Assembly (NCBI RefSeq): GCF_011745365.1
Contig: NW_024468909.1
Span: 4,154,001 to 4,218,000 of the forward strand
Length of the DNA stretch: 64,000 bases
Reading direction: 5' to 3'
Source of the DNA: Cryphonectria parasitica EP155
Taxonomy: Eukaryota > Ascomycota > Sordariomycetes > Diaporthales > Cryphonectriaceae
Positions 35,268-46,903 of this stretch are shown one piece after another (the stretch's first letter is position 1; the number at the start of each line of letters is the position of its first letter). Under the pieces are notes generated by a model. That model was not told where the DNA came from, ran no database searches, and worked only from the letters and a program-made list of their open reading frames with translations. The position numbers and the translations under genes are program-made.

Positions 35268-37560
35268 GAACTAGCAGCCGCTCCCCGCTAGGGAACATGT
35301 CGCCATCGTCTGGTCTATGTGATGGAAACCGGAGAGGACGAGCCCTTGGGAATCGTACTGCATATTACCCGCATGTCCACTAAATCCTCCCTGCAAGCCG
35401 TCATCTCGTGAGGCCCAACTAGGCAGACCGTGGTCCGATTTCCGGTCGCTTCTGGACGTCAGGCACGTGCAGGATAGGGCCTGCCTCTTGCTATAAATAC
35501 ACATACACAAGCGGATCCACAGAAGGAGCGCGTGGTTTTCAAACTGGTTTTTGTCAGATCGAGGCCCGGGTTCGGTGCACAGCGTCCTAAATACAGCATG
35601 GAGCTTCGTGGGGTGGAAAATGTGCAGTGCTGCTTGCCTGCATGCATACTGGATGCAGTAGTATTAGCAGTAATATGGTAATTAGAAAAATATCTGTCTG
35701 CTGGAGGACGATTTGTTGGAACAATGCGCAGGTGTACCCAGGTGCAAGGGGTCTGGCTTGAGGAGATCATTCCGGTGGGATTTTCCATTCCTTGCATTAG
35801 CAGCACAGGGGTAAGAGTGGATTCGACATGGTACTTCCTGCCCAAGATGACTGTCGTCTGTGCTGTTGTAAGTGCTTGCGTCTGACAATTTTTCTTTTTC
35901 GTCAATTTGCTTCTGGAGACGGTTGGCTGTAGATCGGACTGTGATCTGAGAAGGGGGTTAGGGTTAAAGAGGAGAAACGGGCCAGCAGGGGTAATTCCTC
36001 CTGTTGACCAATGGCGTCAGCGCCAAGAGACGCGCCGGGAAAGCACGACGCGTCGCGTAGGACCTCATCTCGTCCTTGGCCGCAGACATGTTTCCGTCAT
36101 GTGCGGCTCGCAGTGTGACTTTCGGTCCTCTTTGAAAAGGTAGGGGTGGGAATAAGCCTATTATAGACCCTCCAGATGCCTCTGTCACGGAAGAGGAATG
36201 TTCGTGCACTGGCAAGGGCCGAAGAGGAGTCGTCGTGGGGACGCGTTTTGTGTGGGGAGGCTCGGTAAACATTGAATAACATTGGGTTCCTTGCCTCATT
36301 TTGGGGTGGCTGGGAGCGTGCGATGTATATAAATGTCTTCAGACGTCCGTGGACATACTAGCACTTGTTCTACTCTTGTCTATCTTTTTTATATTCTTGA
36401 AAGAAAAAAAAGGCCACGACGAAGATTCTCAATCAGAAATTGTCACCGACGACAAATGACTGCCGGCATCACCACAGCTCGAATATCGACACATAGCTTT
36501 GTGCATGGAACCCTCCTCCTATGACCACATTATAGGAATAGTTCGCGTCCGGCATCAACAGGACCGATACTGTAGGGGCCAGATCCTCACACAAGTTCAT
36601 CCGAATTCAGCAAAAGTCGCCAGTGCTTTTGGGTTCAAGAGTGCGTGCTTGTCCCCGTTAGCACCATCTTATAGAGTTTGGGCGGCTTGGGACACGAACC
36701 AGTCTCAGCTGGCACATGGGAGCCCTCAACACGACTGTAAACTTCGACGGATCGACGCCGTCCTGTCTGCGAGGAGGGTGTAGCAGCTCTTGGTGGTCAT
36801 CCACGCAGCTGCTATGCCACTGTGGCGCGCCAATGCAACTTGACGGCGTGCTTGCAATACGCCACGAGGTAACCGGTACTAAAAGTTAGCATCGAGTCAT
36901 TTGTTCTTTCTTTCTCTTGTTCGCCATACTTCCAAGATCCCTAAATCATGGAATCGCATGACTTGGAATATCTAAGTGGGGACAAGAGAGGGAAGATTTG
37001 AGGAAGAGAAGTGAACAGCTCTCGGATGATGATGAACAATCTGTGGATCCTCTCAACTTCCTGGGCCCATGTCTCTTATTTTGTGGGTAGACCAGGCTCG
37101 CAAAAAGGTGAAATTTTCTTTTCTTTTCCTCTTTTGTCCTCGAGAACCGAATCTGCCGAGGACTGCCGGGCGTCCTACCGGTGCGAGATGACGCAAAATC
37201 TGCACTGACAGCAAATGCCAGCAATGCCGGCGGGGTCCCTTGTGGACCGTCGACTCGGCGGGTACCGAGGACGAGCACGTATGGTCTCCTCCACAAGGGA
37301 AAAGGAAAGGAAAGAAGAAAACAAAGGGAAATGGAGACTGAGGACGTTGGCACTAGAGGAGCCTGTATGCAACGGGCACTCATCAAGACATGATGTGCCG
37401 TGTCGGTCGAATGATGGCAACCATTCCCAACTATTGCTGCCAAAGAAGGGAGGACTGATTAGCGCAATTCGCTGCTGTTATGCGTTGCTGCTAAGTACCA
37501 GGGCCACCTGGGCACCCAAGTCCAATAGTACAATTGTAGCGACCTGTGAGTTCTCGTTTG

Positions 37561-37580
37561 TGTGTGTGTGTGTGTGTGTG
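37561..37580. repeat. (GT)n microsatellite
   Basis: About 10 GT units in non-coding DNA. Confidence 0.85.
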
Positions 37581-39239
37581 CCGGGCGGAATAGCGAGCAA
37601 CCTTGCAAGATCTCGATCCCCCTTGAAATCGGCTAGAAGGGGTTGTCCTTGCACTCAGTTGGGGGAAGCGGGTCGCATTCGAGTCGACCTGATCTCGAAC
37701 ACCACCAGGCACGCAAAGTTTTGGGTCTCTGATGGAGGTGGAAAACGAGAAGCCTCCTCTCCGATAAGACGAACACGAGAGACACCGAATTTCAGGTGAA
37801 GAGCCATGACAAACGTAATTAAGAGGTTGGGAAGTTGGGGGCTGTTTCGTGGCATAGCCCAGCAGCTACGGAATATTCGAAAGGGATGAGAAGAAACCTT
37901 GGGGATTCAGTCTGACTACCGATCGAGGATATGCAATCAGATTACTTGAGACCTGGGTAAGGAAGGGACAGCCTTGTGGGCTTGTGGGTTAGGGGAGAGG
38001 CTTGAAGGCCTCGCCACTTCCGAAGACGCCCAGATTGAAAGGTTACATGGTGAGAGGATCCCCCGAAATTGTGGATGTCGATGACTATTGCTGGTGATGG
38101 GGGAATATGCACGCACTATACCCAGGGTTTCCAAGGTTCTTCGAGGAAAGAAACGAAAAAGAAGGGTAAGAAAAGAGAGGGAGAGGAGAGAGGAAATGCC
38201 GGGGGCGGCAGGGCAGGGCAGGCAGAGCTGGTTGATGCGCGCCTCAGCTCAGGCTTACCTTGTCTCTTTTCTGGCCTCCCTCTCACCTGGGCCTAAGCGC
38301 CCGCCTCGTGCAAGAATGTGAGGAGGAGGAGGAGCGCCATGACCCCTGTGCCATGGCTGCTGTACTTTTTCCTCTTCTTCTTTTTAGCGGGCAATGACAG
38401 TCAGACTTAAGAATTGAGCCGTCCTGGACGAGACATGCCCAACAGTAGTTCCTCTTTGTCTCCCGCCTCCGGCTCACTGGTCTTGGGTTGGTATTGTCGA
38501 GTTAATTTACTCTCTTGTAGTGTTTATGCTGGGAATGCCGTCTACAAGCATTTATCAATGTTGAAAACGCCTCACCTGTCATTGCTGTGCAACCCTGTCA
38601 ATCGATGAATTGCAAACATTGGATTTCGGTCATGCACGTGCCGTAGCACCTCGAGTACATCTCTGAGGTACTATAGTACATCGTATGCGTGCATGTGGGT
38701 GGTAAGAGACGGGCGGGCGATCCCTGCTGGCGTGTCACAGGGTGGACCACTCGCCCACCAATCAGTGGCTGCCAGCACTGCATTCCATCTGCCTCACACC
38801 TGCAAGTCGTCCTTTGGTCTTGCCAAAAAGTATGTGTGTGAGTGGGTGGCAGCTGCAACCTCTGGACTTGCACCAACCGAGCTTGGCGATCCCAGCTCAG
38901 GTTCCAGCTTTTGCGCTTCTCTCTCCGTCTTTCTTCCCTCACCCCTCTTTTCTCCCCCTCCTGCATGGTCATTCGTTTGACCCTGCTGCACTTTATGAGT
39001 GTCTACGTACCACACATACTACTGCTGCCGCTTTGTGCAGCCTTTTTGGTCCTGGCGGGTGCCGTCTATCCAATCCAAACAGTCAATCGCTCAGGTTTTG
39101 GATCTTCATCTTGATTCCTTTGTCTCTCGATTCCTGCCTGTCACGTTGGCGAGATCGTCAGCACGGACAAGCCTCAGCCTGCACATCCGGCATATCGGGT
39201 AGCTCTTTTTGATCGAAGCTTTGGAATGCTGGCAGTGGA

Positions 39240-40452
39240 TCTCTCAATGTAAGTGACGCTGCCGCGCCGTGTCATTCAGATCACCCACACAGTTGGAATA
39301 TCTCCCTCCTCTGCTCTCTCGTCTCCCTCTCAATCGGTCCCTCATCCTCTTCTCTCTTGGTCCTCATTTTCCCACTTGCCCATCAAACTGATCTGCCCTA
39401 CTGCCCTGTCCCCATTGCTCGATCTGCTCCCCCTGCTCCACTGCGCAAGGTTTCCCTTCTGGTCTGTCAGTCCATCCATTTGTCCCCCTGTCGTTTCGTG
39501 CCTCACTTATTCCCCGGGTCTCCTCCAGATCTCCATAATTTTCAAGCCTTCTATCCTCCGTTTCTGGCTTCTTGCTGCATGCACGCACTCAACTCTGTCA
39601 CTATCCCCCGGCCCAGTTTAGGTCAACAAGACTGGCCCAAACCCGTCCTATCCTCCTTCTCTTCCTGGTTCGCTCCACGGCCCAGGTTCCCCCCCCCCTC
39701 TGTCTCCTCCATGGTCTAACCTGGGCACACACCCAAGGAATTCCTTTCCCTCTCCCATTGCCCCCATCTCCAGGGTATGTGCCAACCTTATCCTTGGAGC
39801 ATGACAGGGGCCCACCCGCTGCCATAGCCCACTCAAGTACCTGCGGTACCCCCCATCCCACGTCGCCTATGTACCCATTCTCGTCCGTTTCCAATCCATC
39901 TCACTCATCGACCAAGTCTGTCGGCCTCCCTGCTTCCTCCTCCTCCTCCCAACTCGCGATACCGCAAAACCCAACGCTCAACTGTCGCTCGCCGCTGCTC
40001 TGCTGACTCTAAATGCTTGCGCCCAGCCTCCCACGTTTCACAATTCGATTATTTCGCAGAGTCCAGAGTCCCAGGGCAAGAGTCCAGAGCCCATATCTGC
40101 CGCTCCCGCCTGAGACATTCAATACGCTCCTCAATACCAAGAACCCACTGACCACCTCGCCACGGGCCACTCCTGAGTCCTCCCTTGCTGCGGCCGCCCC
40201 ACTAATCAGTCGCCAACTTCTCATCAAAAGTACTGTCTTCCTCGCGATAACGGCGACCGTCTCGTTGCCCATTCATTCCACTCGTCAGTTATCCCACTTA
40301 CTAATTCCGGAAGCATAGGCTCGGCTCGACTTGACTCGAACTCGACAGAGACTTGATCCGACCGTGTCCCTATCGCCCATCGCCCGTCGCTCATGGTCAC
40401 AACCTACACCAAACTCCATCATTGACTGCTATCGCTCCCGGATTCGAGAGAC
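39240..40452 (+). promoter_or_regulatory. Pyrimidine-rich leader/promoter region of the forkhead gene
   Basis: A stretch of about 1.2 kb directly before the forkhead ATG is dominated by C and T on the coding strand and contains several short upstream ATG frames. Long CT-rich leaders are common before regulatory genes in filamentous fungi. Transcription start and possible 5' introns cannot be placed from sequence. Confidence 0.4.
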
Positions 40453-42954
40453 ATGAGCCATCGTTCACAATACGGCGACGGTGTCGCCAATCCGTCTCGC
40501 CCGCCCTTTCCAAAGGGTCATTCGCAGTCCTTTACTGCTGGCTCCAACCCCAACAGTGCGCCCATGCCCAGCTATTCCAACCAGCAGCATCGTCGACAGT
40601 CACAGCCTGCTGCGCCTAGCAGGTCTTACACTCCACAGCCCGAGCCCACATTCGACCTCATGTCGTCCTCACAGCCCATGTTCGGAGATGTGACCTTCCA
40701 GATGCCAAACATGTCCTTCGATCTGCACGCCTCCATGTCGATGTCCCACCCCGCCTCGCCCTACACCGCGTCGGCCCTGCCAGGTCCAACTTTTCCTGAC
40801 AATTCCTCTTTCGGCGCTTCAACTGAGCCATATTTGGCCAACGGCATCTCCAACTACGGCCCTGATGCCTTCACGACGAACACGACCGATACCACAGATT
40901 TTGCCGCCGTGAACGGCCCCGACACGTCGTTTTCGCGTTCCTCCCTGGCGCCCTCTGCTCCTAAGGTCAACAACTCACCCTTCACTGCCAATGGCCCAAT
41001 ATTGGCGCCGCCACCCTCAAGTCGGCAGGGACCTACCACAGATTCTATGCACAAGAACCAGCCGCAGACACCAAGGAAGGTCGCCAGGGCCAGGTCGGTC
41101 GCTACTGCACAGAGCCAGCAGTCTCTGGTAGCTACCCCCACCGGCATCAAGACGCCGCTGGCACAGCGTGATGCGAATACGCATGCCGGCAAACGGGCCC
41201 TGCCAGAGTCCCCGACCCTTGAGCATACCTCACCTCGGAAAGCAGCAAGAAGATCCAAGACAGACGAGCCTGGCAGACACCGTGACCTGATCCCGATCCC
41301 CGCCGCAGAGTCCTTCCCTCCCATTGATCCTGGCGAGGACAACGCCAAGCCACCCTATACCTATGCGCAGATGATTGCACTGGCGATCTGGAAGGCCCCA
41401 TACCGCCGTCGAACTCTGGCACAGATCTACGATTTTATCAGAACGACTTGGAGCTACTACCAGAGAGACGATACCTGGGAGAACAGCATTCGCCACAACT
41501 TGAGTCTTCACAAGAAGTTCTTCGAGAAGCAGGCCCGGGCCAAGGATGACCCTGGCAAGGGCAACTATTGGCTGATCATCCCCGGGAACGAGCGTGAGCT
41601 GCTTGAAGTCTATCTGAAGGAGAGGCCAGGCCCTGATGGTACGATGTCGGGCAAGACCATGGGCCTGCTCTCCACTGCCCGCCTGGAGCCATCCGCCTTG
41701 CCGCTTCCCCCCTTTCCAGAGCCTATGCTGCCGCCGCAGGTTCCCGACTTTTCGCTCCAGTTCCCACAGGCGCCAAAGCCGCAATCTGCGGCGGCACCTC
41801 TACAGCCCGAGCCCTCCTCAGATGCTACGATCCCTGCGTCAGAGGCCTTTGAGGAATCCGACCTAGCTCACGACCCGCTGAACAATCTTCTCGATGCTGC
41901 CCTGACGTCTTCACCGCCTGCTATCTCCAGGCGTGCATCTGCACCCAACCACACGCCGACACGCACAGTCAGATATGGGGGCTCATCCGGTCGCACATCG
42001 GGCAAGCGCAAGCGCTACTCGATGGTTGATAGCGGCTACATGACCGGTCTCGAATCCTCAATTCTGCGCTACGGACCGCAGAGGGCGCCCGTGTTTTCTT
42101 CTGACGCAGATACCGAGTTCCAGGGCGGTGGCCGCGCTGAGGACGCTATCAGGAAGATGCGTGCATCCTCCAATGACAGCCCATCCAAGGGCAGAACTCT
42201 GATGCTACCCCCTTCGTCACCGCTCGGCAAGGGCTCACCTCTGCGATACCGAGCCTCACCGTCCAAGCTCGCTGCTCCAGCGAAGACGCCAGCAAACACC
42301 AAGAGACAGCTTGCAGGGACGCCTAACCTTCTGCCTCCAAAGACAACGTCCAAATATAATAACTCTCCCATCCGGCAACATGACAAGCTCAGGGCCAACG
42401 TGCGGTCCATGCTCGAGACACCTCAGTGTATTCGTGACTACAACAAGAAGTATCCGGGTCGCCGGCTGAACCGTGGAGGGGATTTCGATACTTTCGCGAT
42501 TTTCGAAGACAGCACCTCCGGCCCAGAGCTCGAGTCGCCTCTCCCTGCCAACTCCGCCGGCAGGATGTTGGATGAGCTCATGAGTGCGAAGAAGAACCAG
42601 AAGACGACGCCCTTCATCGCGTCGTCTCCTTTCAAGACCTTCCCGCTCTTTCCCCCGGGCGACGAAAACGCTCCCTGGACGTATGACTCGCCGAGCAAAA
42701 TCGTCTCGCCAGGCCGATTCTTATCATCACCCAGCAAGTTCCTGCCAAGTGCCAGCAAACTCCGTCCGCAGGAGTCAGACAACTGGATCGTCTCCGAAGC
42801 GATGGACAACCTGGATGATGAAATCGACCTGAGCAACCTTGACAGCTTTGGTGATTCAGCCTCCCTAGATCTTACCCAAACATTCCGGAGCATCGGCGAG
42901 CGGCCAGTTGGCGTTGAGGCATACGGCCCTTCAACTCTGCATCAATACGGATAG
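40453..42954 (+). CDS. Forkhead transcription factor (HCM1/Sep1-like)
   Basis: A single exon of 833 residues. The N-terminal 290 residues are Ser/Pro/Gln-rich with basic patches (RKVARARS, SPRKAARRSK) that could be nuclear-localisation signals. The winged-helix forkhead domain spans about residues 299-385: KPPYTYAQMIALAIWKAP, TLAQIYDFIRTTWSYY, TWENSIRHNLSLHKKFFEK and DDPGKGNYWLI. The recognition-helix motif NSIRHNLSLHK is complete, so DNA binding is expected. The C-terminal half is Ser/Pro-rich with many SP/TP sites (SPSKG, ASPSKL, DSPSKIVSPGRF), typical of control by cyclin-dependent kinase. There is no FHA domain, which argues against Fkh1/Fkh2 and for the HCM1/Sep1 branch regulating cell-cycle genes, although the domain is divergent. 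Family certain, orthologue moderate. Confidence 0.92.
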   Translation: MSHRSQYGDGVANPSRPPFPKGHSQSFTAGSNPNSAPMPSYSNQQHRRQSQPAAPSRSYTPQPEPTFDLMSSSQPMFGDVTFQMPNMSFDLHASMSMSHPASPYTASALPGPTFPDNSSFGASTEPYLANGISNYGPDAFTTNTTDTTDFAAVNGPDTSFSRSSLAPSAPKVNNSPFTANGPILAPPPSSRQGPTTDSMHKNQPQTPRKVARARSVATAQSQQSLVATPTGIKTPLAQRDANTHAGKRALPESPTLEHTSPRKAARRSKTDEPGRHRDLIPIPAAESFPPIDPGEDNAKPPYTYAQMIALAIWKAPYRRRTLAQIYDFIRTTWSYYQRDDTWENSIRHNLSLHKKFFEKQARAKDDPGKGNYWLIIPGNERELLEVYLKERPGPDGTMSGKTMGLLSTARLEPSALPLPPFPEPMLPPQVPDFSLQFPQAPKPQSAAAPLQPEPSSDATIPASEAFEESDLAHDPLNNLLDAALTSSPPAISRRASAPNHTPTRTVRYGGSSGRTSGKRKRYSMVDSGYMTGLESSILRYGPQRAPVFSSDADTEFQGGGRAEDAIRKMRASSNDSPSKGRTLMLPPSSPLGKGSPLRYRASPSKLAAPAKTPANTKRQLAGTPNLLPPKTTSKYNNSPIRQHDKLRANVRSMLETPQCIRDYNKKYPGRRLNRGGDFDTFAIFEDSTSGPELESPLPANSAGRMLDELMSAKKNQKTTPFIASSPFKTFPLFPPGDENAPWTYDSPSKIVSPGRFLSSPSKFLPSASKLRPQESDNWIVSEAMDNLDDEIDLSNLDSFGDSASLDLTQTFRSIGERPVGVEAYGPSTLHQYG

Positions 42955-44287
42955 ATTCCGTCTGTATGCCTTATGCTTCCATCAGCTCTCTGTGTCTAGC
43001 TGGATGCTTAGCCTTTTTTTGTTTTTCTGTGCGTGGCAAGCTTTGGCTGAGGTCTGATGGCTTTGAGGACTCATGACCGTCACGACTAATGACGATGTGA
43101 GAATCTGCAGGGTGTGGTTTCCTCACCCATCTTTTGCAGACTGATGACAAGGTGTTAAATGGATTGGACTGTTTAGGATACAGTCAAGGGGGGAAACATT
43201 AGGAGCCAGCACATGTTTTTTTGCTTGTTTTATTTTCCTTACCGCCTCCATACTTCCTTCTGATTTTGTCATGGGTTCAGGCCCATCCTGTCCTTCCTGG
43301 TTGTATGGCGTTCTGATTACAGAGAGAGACTGGTTTCATACTTGTTTCCACGTTGCGTTTTTGAATTTGTTAGGGAATGCAAGGAGCCAAAGGATAATCG
43401 CGTGGCATCACTTTGGGATCGGAAAGCAATGGAAAGAGTTCTTATTTTATGGATTCTGCGGTGCCAGATCAGGATTGATATCGGAGGGACAGGGTATTAT
43501 TTTGTGTGTGCGCACATCGAAAGGCAAGATGAATTGTGTTTGCTAGTTTACCCATGGCCTCCGTGTACCTACTTCGTATATTTAAGTAGAGAGGACTTGA
43601 ATCGGGTTTCACTCTACCAGACTAGAAGTTGTCTAGCACTTTTTACATAAATTCACATCATGCACCTACATCCATTTCAGTATCTTTGAACAACTGCTCC
43701 GGGTGACATTCCTGGGTGCGGTTTACGGAAGACAAAAGAACATATCGATGGTCTATTGGGAATGAGTACGGTGGTCTCTATTCACAATGAACTGCCGCAT
43801 ATAACCATGACAGCGAGCAGCACTGGGTATCTATCTCTTATCCTCATCTCTTCTAAATCTTTGGTGCGAAGTCTCGTCGGTCGGCATGACCGTCCACCCT
43901 AGCTCGTGATTAGAGATTAGTAGAGAAGGCGGTAAGCCGTCAGTCAACGAGTGAGTTGTGCTTGCTCGTCTTGCACAGGTGCTGGAAGAGCCAAGGCTGG
44001 TCAGCCAGCCTCGACTTGGCCTCCTCTTGCTTGGCTCGGGTGGACCTGTCCCATCTCTGTCGCTCGTGGAGGAAAGGGGGGAAGAGGGGCCGCGGTCCAG
44101 CATGTCTCCTTGGTAGGGTTGACAGTCTGTCGAGACGTCACCTCAGCCTGTTGGGAGCAAACGGTAGGGATAGAATAGGTCATAACATGACCTCTTTGTA
44201 CCTCCCTCTGTGTGCCTCGCTTCCGCCCTCCTCCCCTCCAGATCTGTGATTTGTCTCTTTCGTGGCCCTCGGCACGCCACGCCTGGT
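42955..44287. other. Convergent 3' region between the forkhead gene and ATG101
   Basis: No coding region is supported. It would hold the 3' untranslated regions of both genes; T-rich runs follow the forkhead stop codon. Confidence 0.5.
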
Positions 44288-45349
44288 TCAATATATGCCA
44301 CCAAAGCGTCCAGCCCAGCCACCGACAACCCCACCACCACCACCGCCGCCGCCAGCACTCCCGCCGCCGCTGCCACCGCCACCACCACCGCCTCCTCCTC
44401 CTGCTGCTGTTGCTCCCGCTCCCCCAGCGCCAAGGCCAGCCTCTCTCTGGTTCACGGTAATCGAGTAAGGAAAGGGATTGGCCCCCATGATGGTGATGGG
44501 CGGGATGTGATCTTTGTATGTGTTGACAGAGGTAATGACCTTCATGACGTTGGCGAGGAGGGTAGACTCCATGGCCTTGCGGACCTTTGCTCGTTCTGTA
44601 GTGTGGGAGAAGGAATACCCCCCCATAAAGAGAGGGTTTCACCATGATTAGCCTGGATATTCTTCCTTTCTCCTTCTTTAATCCCCAAACCCAGCCAAGG
44701 GGGCAAGACAGGATTGAGAACGAGGGGGAGCTCATCTCCAACCAGAAAATTGTCTGCTTTCAAAAGAAAAAAACCTACCGCTTTCCGTCCTGGGCTCGGC
44801 AACGGTGACCCGCACCGTCCAGCTCTCCCAGCAGACCTCCTCGTCGCCGCCCTTGTACCACAACTTGCGCCGCCGCGTCATCTCCATGAACTGCACCGAC
44901 ACCTGGCCACGGCCCCCTCCCCTCCCCACGCCGGCACCCGTCGTCGTCGTCGTGGGAGTGGCGGCATTAGCTCCTCCTCCTCCTACGCCGAGGAACGCGC
45001 CTATGGCCGCTGCTGCTGCTCGCCCTTGCTGCTGTGGGAGGGACTGGGAGGTTTGATGGTGGTGGTGACTCTGATGGGCGATCGGGATGGACGAGGAAGA
45101 GGACGAGGAGTCGAGCTCGCGGACGAGGGCGGCGGTCCTGGCGTCGATGAGGGTTTCGAGCTCGGGCACGGCGACGTAGGGGAGGGTCAGGTCGAGGACC
45201 TCGTGGGACTGCGGGACTATGGTGGGGAAGTAGCGGTGGAAGAAGATTGTGTGGAGGATGCCTTTATTATTTTGTTATTTCCAGTTGCTCTAGACGTTAG
45301 TGACGAGGAACACTGGCTGGTGGTATGACAAAGTGTCTATGAGAGAAAG

Positions 45350-45401
<52 letters not shown>

Positions 45402-45678
45402 ACAAAGCTGCGTGATGGTGGGATGGCAGGTACAAGAAAGACGGGCAACCGTGTGTCAGAAAGGACAAGATGCTGGACAAGACTCTCGGTTCTGAGCAGC
45501 AGGGAAGACGAGGCTATGAGACAAGGCTAGAGTGAAAGGCAAGGCTGCAAGGCTGCGGACAAACTATCTCATCAGGGGAACACAACCCACCTCGGACAAC
45601 ATCGCGGACAGACGCGGGGTCGGCAAAGGCGTCGAGGATGAACTCCCGCGGTAACTTTGGCTCTGGTATCTTCTCCAT
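44288..45678 (-). CDS. ATG101: Autophagy-related protein 101 (HORMA-domain ATG1-complex subunit)
   Basis: Three exons: 45678-45591, 45261-44779 and 44595-44288. The introns are 329 and 178 bp, and the product is 292 residues. The reading joins PREFILDAFADPASVRDVVR to GILHTIFFHRYF, then PQSHEVLDLTLPYVAVPELE and LIDARTAALVREL. After a low-complexity insert it resumes with VSVQFMEMTRRRKLWYKGGD, EEVCWESWTVRVTVAEPRTES, then ERAKVRKAME and DHIPPITIMGANPFPYSI. This colinear set is diagnostic of ATG101, the HORMA partner of ATG13 that helps start autophagy. Two features are unusual: a Ser/His/Gln/Ala/Gly-rich insert of about 60 residues in the middle, and a Gly-rich C-terminal tail of about 50 residues beyond the usual end (NPFPY...). 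An in-frame ATG at 45696 could add six residues. The large first intron contains a long CT microsatellite. Confidence 0.9.
45353..45398. repeat. (GA)n microsatellite inside ATG101 intron 1
   Basis: About 22 GA units on the plus strand, so a (CT)n run in the intron as transcribed. It lies about 90-135 bases before the intron 1 acceptor (45262) in the coding-strand direction. Confidence 0.9.
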
Positions 45679-46552
45679 CCTGGCAACGTTCCACATCGAG
45701 GGAGGGGGCTTTGATTTTTTTTCCCCACAAAAAGGGATCGGTGAGGAGAATGGTGTGTGTCGTAAGGCTGGTGAACAAGAAGAAGAAAAAGAAAAAAAAG
45801 AATGCTGTGGTTTGTTTTGCTATTCGTAATTCGAGGGGGGGGGGTTTCGAGGTGACACGGCAATGACGATGGATGGCCACGATGCGGTGCAATGTGATGT
45901 GTGGGGGAGGGGCAACACTTATCGTACCAGGGCGGAGAGGGCCGTTAGTCCCATTATTATTAGGTGACTACTTTTATCTACCACAGTTACATACTGTACT
46001 ACAGTATGATGGTAAGGACGGGTACGTACCTTTAGAAGGGGGTTGGGTTAGCGACCCCAACCCTGATGATGACTTCATGTTTCATTGTGTGAATGTGAGA
46101 AGGGATCTCTTGTTGCAGGCTTCCTCGAACTTGTCTGATTATTATTACACATGTGTATTCTCTATTGACATATCTGAAAAATAAAATAAAAAAATACACA
46201 GCAGTACCTAAATGTGTGCAGAAATTATACATGCTAATTGTGTCGTGATTTCTCAGTGCCCTGTTTCATTAGATATACTTGGCCAGGCTAGATAAAAACC
46301 CCTTCCATGGCTACTCTCCGTGAGCAGTGGCACCCAATAACCACTCCCACTTCAGCAAACATCAAGCACAATCATAGGCCTATCTCAAGTCTACACAATA
46401 CCAATGCTTCACAGTAGTCACCATCTGTAAGCAATGTTGTAGGACTAATGTGATGATGATATAAAGTACTATAGACGCAGGAACCAAAAAGGTGACCCCT
46501 CCTCCCACACACAACTCCCAACCTAGATCCATCGTCTCTGACCTGCTGGAGC
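45679..46552. other. Spacer between ATG101 and the PAN1 3' region
   Basis: AT-rich non-coding DNA, presumably the ATG101 promoter plus PAN1 3' flank. No gene is recognised. Confidence 0.5.
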
Positions 46553-46903
46553 CTAGCCATCCCTCTCGATCCCATGCTCTTCGCAAAACTTTAGAAGTGC
46601 CATGCTGAGGGAGTCGCCTGCAGATGACATCCTGGTCCGAGAGCTCAGGCCAGAACACCCCTTCCCCATCTGATCTTCCCTCTTCCCTTCTTCACTCGAA
46701 TCGCCATCATACACAACATTCCACGTCTCCTCAACGCAATCAAGATAGTCCTGGATTGGCACCGTAGGACTTAGATCCTCACTGGTACCAGAGAGAGGTG
46801 TGGCCTGGTTCCAGTCCTCGTCATCTTCGTCGCCATCTTCTCCCTCCTCGCCAACCACAACGTTTCCCTGCCCCTCGGTCCACTTCACGCGATTGCCGTC
46901 ACA
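46553..46903 (-). other. In-frame open extension downstream of the PAN1 stop codon
   Basis: After the PAN1 TAG (46904-46906) the same frame stays open for 116 codons to a stop at 46553. It has no ATG near its beginning (a GTG lies at 46888; the first ATG is far inside). The encoded stretch is very acidic at first (VVVGEEGEDGDEDDEDW), then mixed (IQDYLDCVEETWNVVYDGD). It could be translated only by stop-codon readthrough or alternative splicing, or it could be a chance frame. Confidence 0.35.

Larger units (their letters stand above)
32800..40452. other. Gene-poor region (7.6 kb) upstream of the forkhead gene
   Basis: No gene is firmly supported. Two open stretches stand out: 34101-34466 on the plus strand (121 codons) and 34977-35267 on the minus strand (96 codons). 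Neither has a recognised domain. A GT run lies at 37561-37580. From about 39240 to 40452 the plus strand is strongly pyrimidine-rich with several short upstream open frames, which fits a long 5' leader or promoter of the forkhead gene. Confidence 0.45.

Noticed and set aside
35955..35972. Telomere-like GGGTTAGGGTTA
   Set aside because: Only about two units inside ordinary sequence; too short for a telomere or clear interstitial telomeric array.
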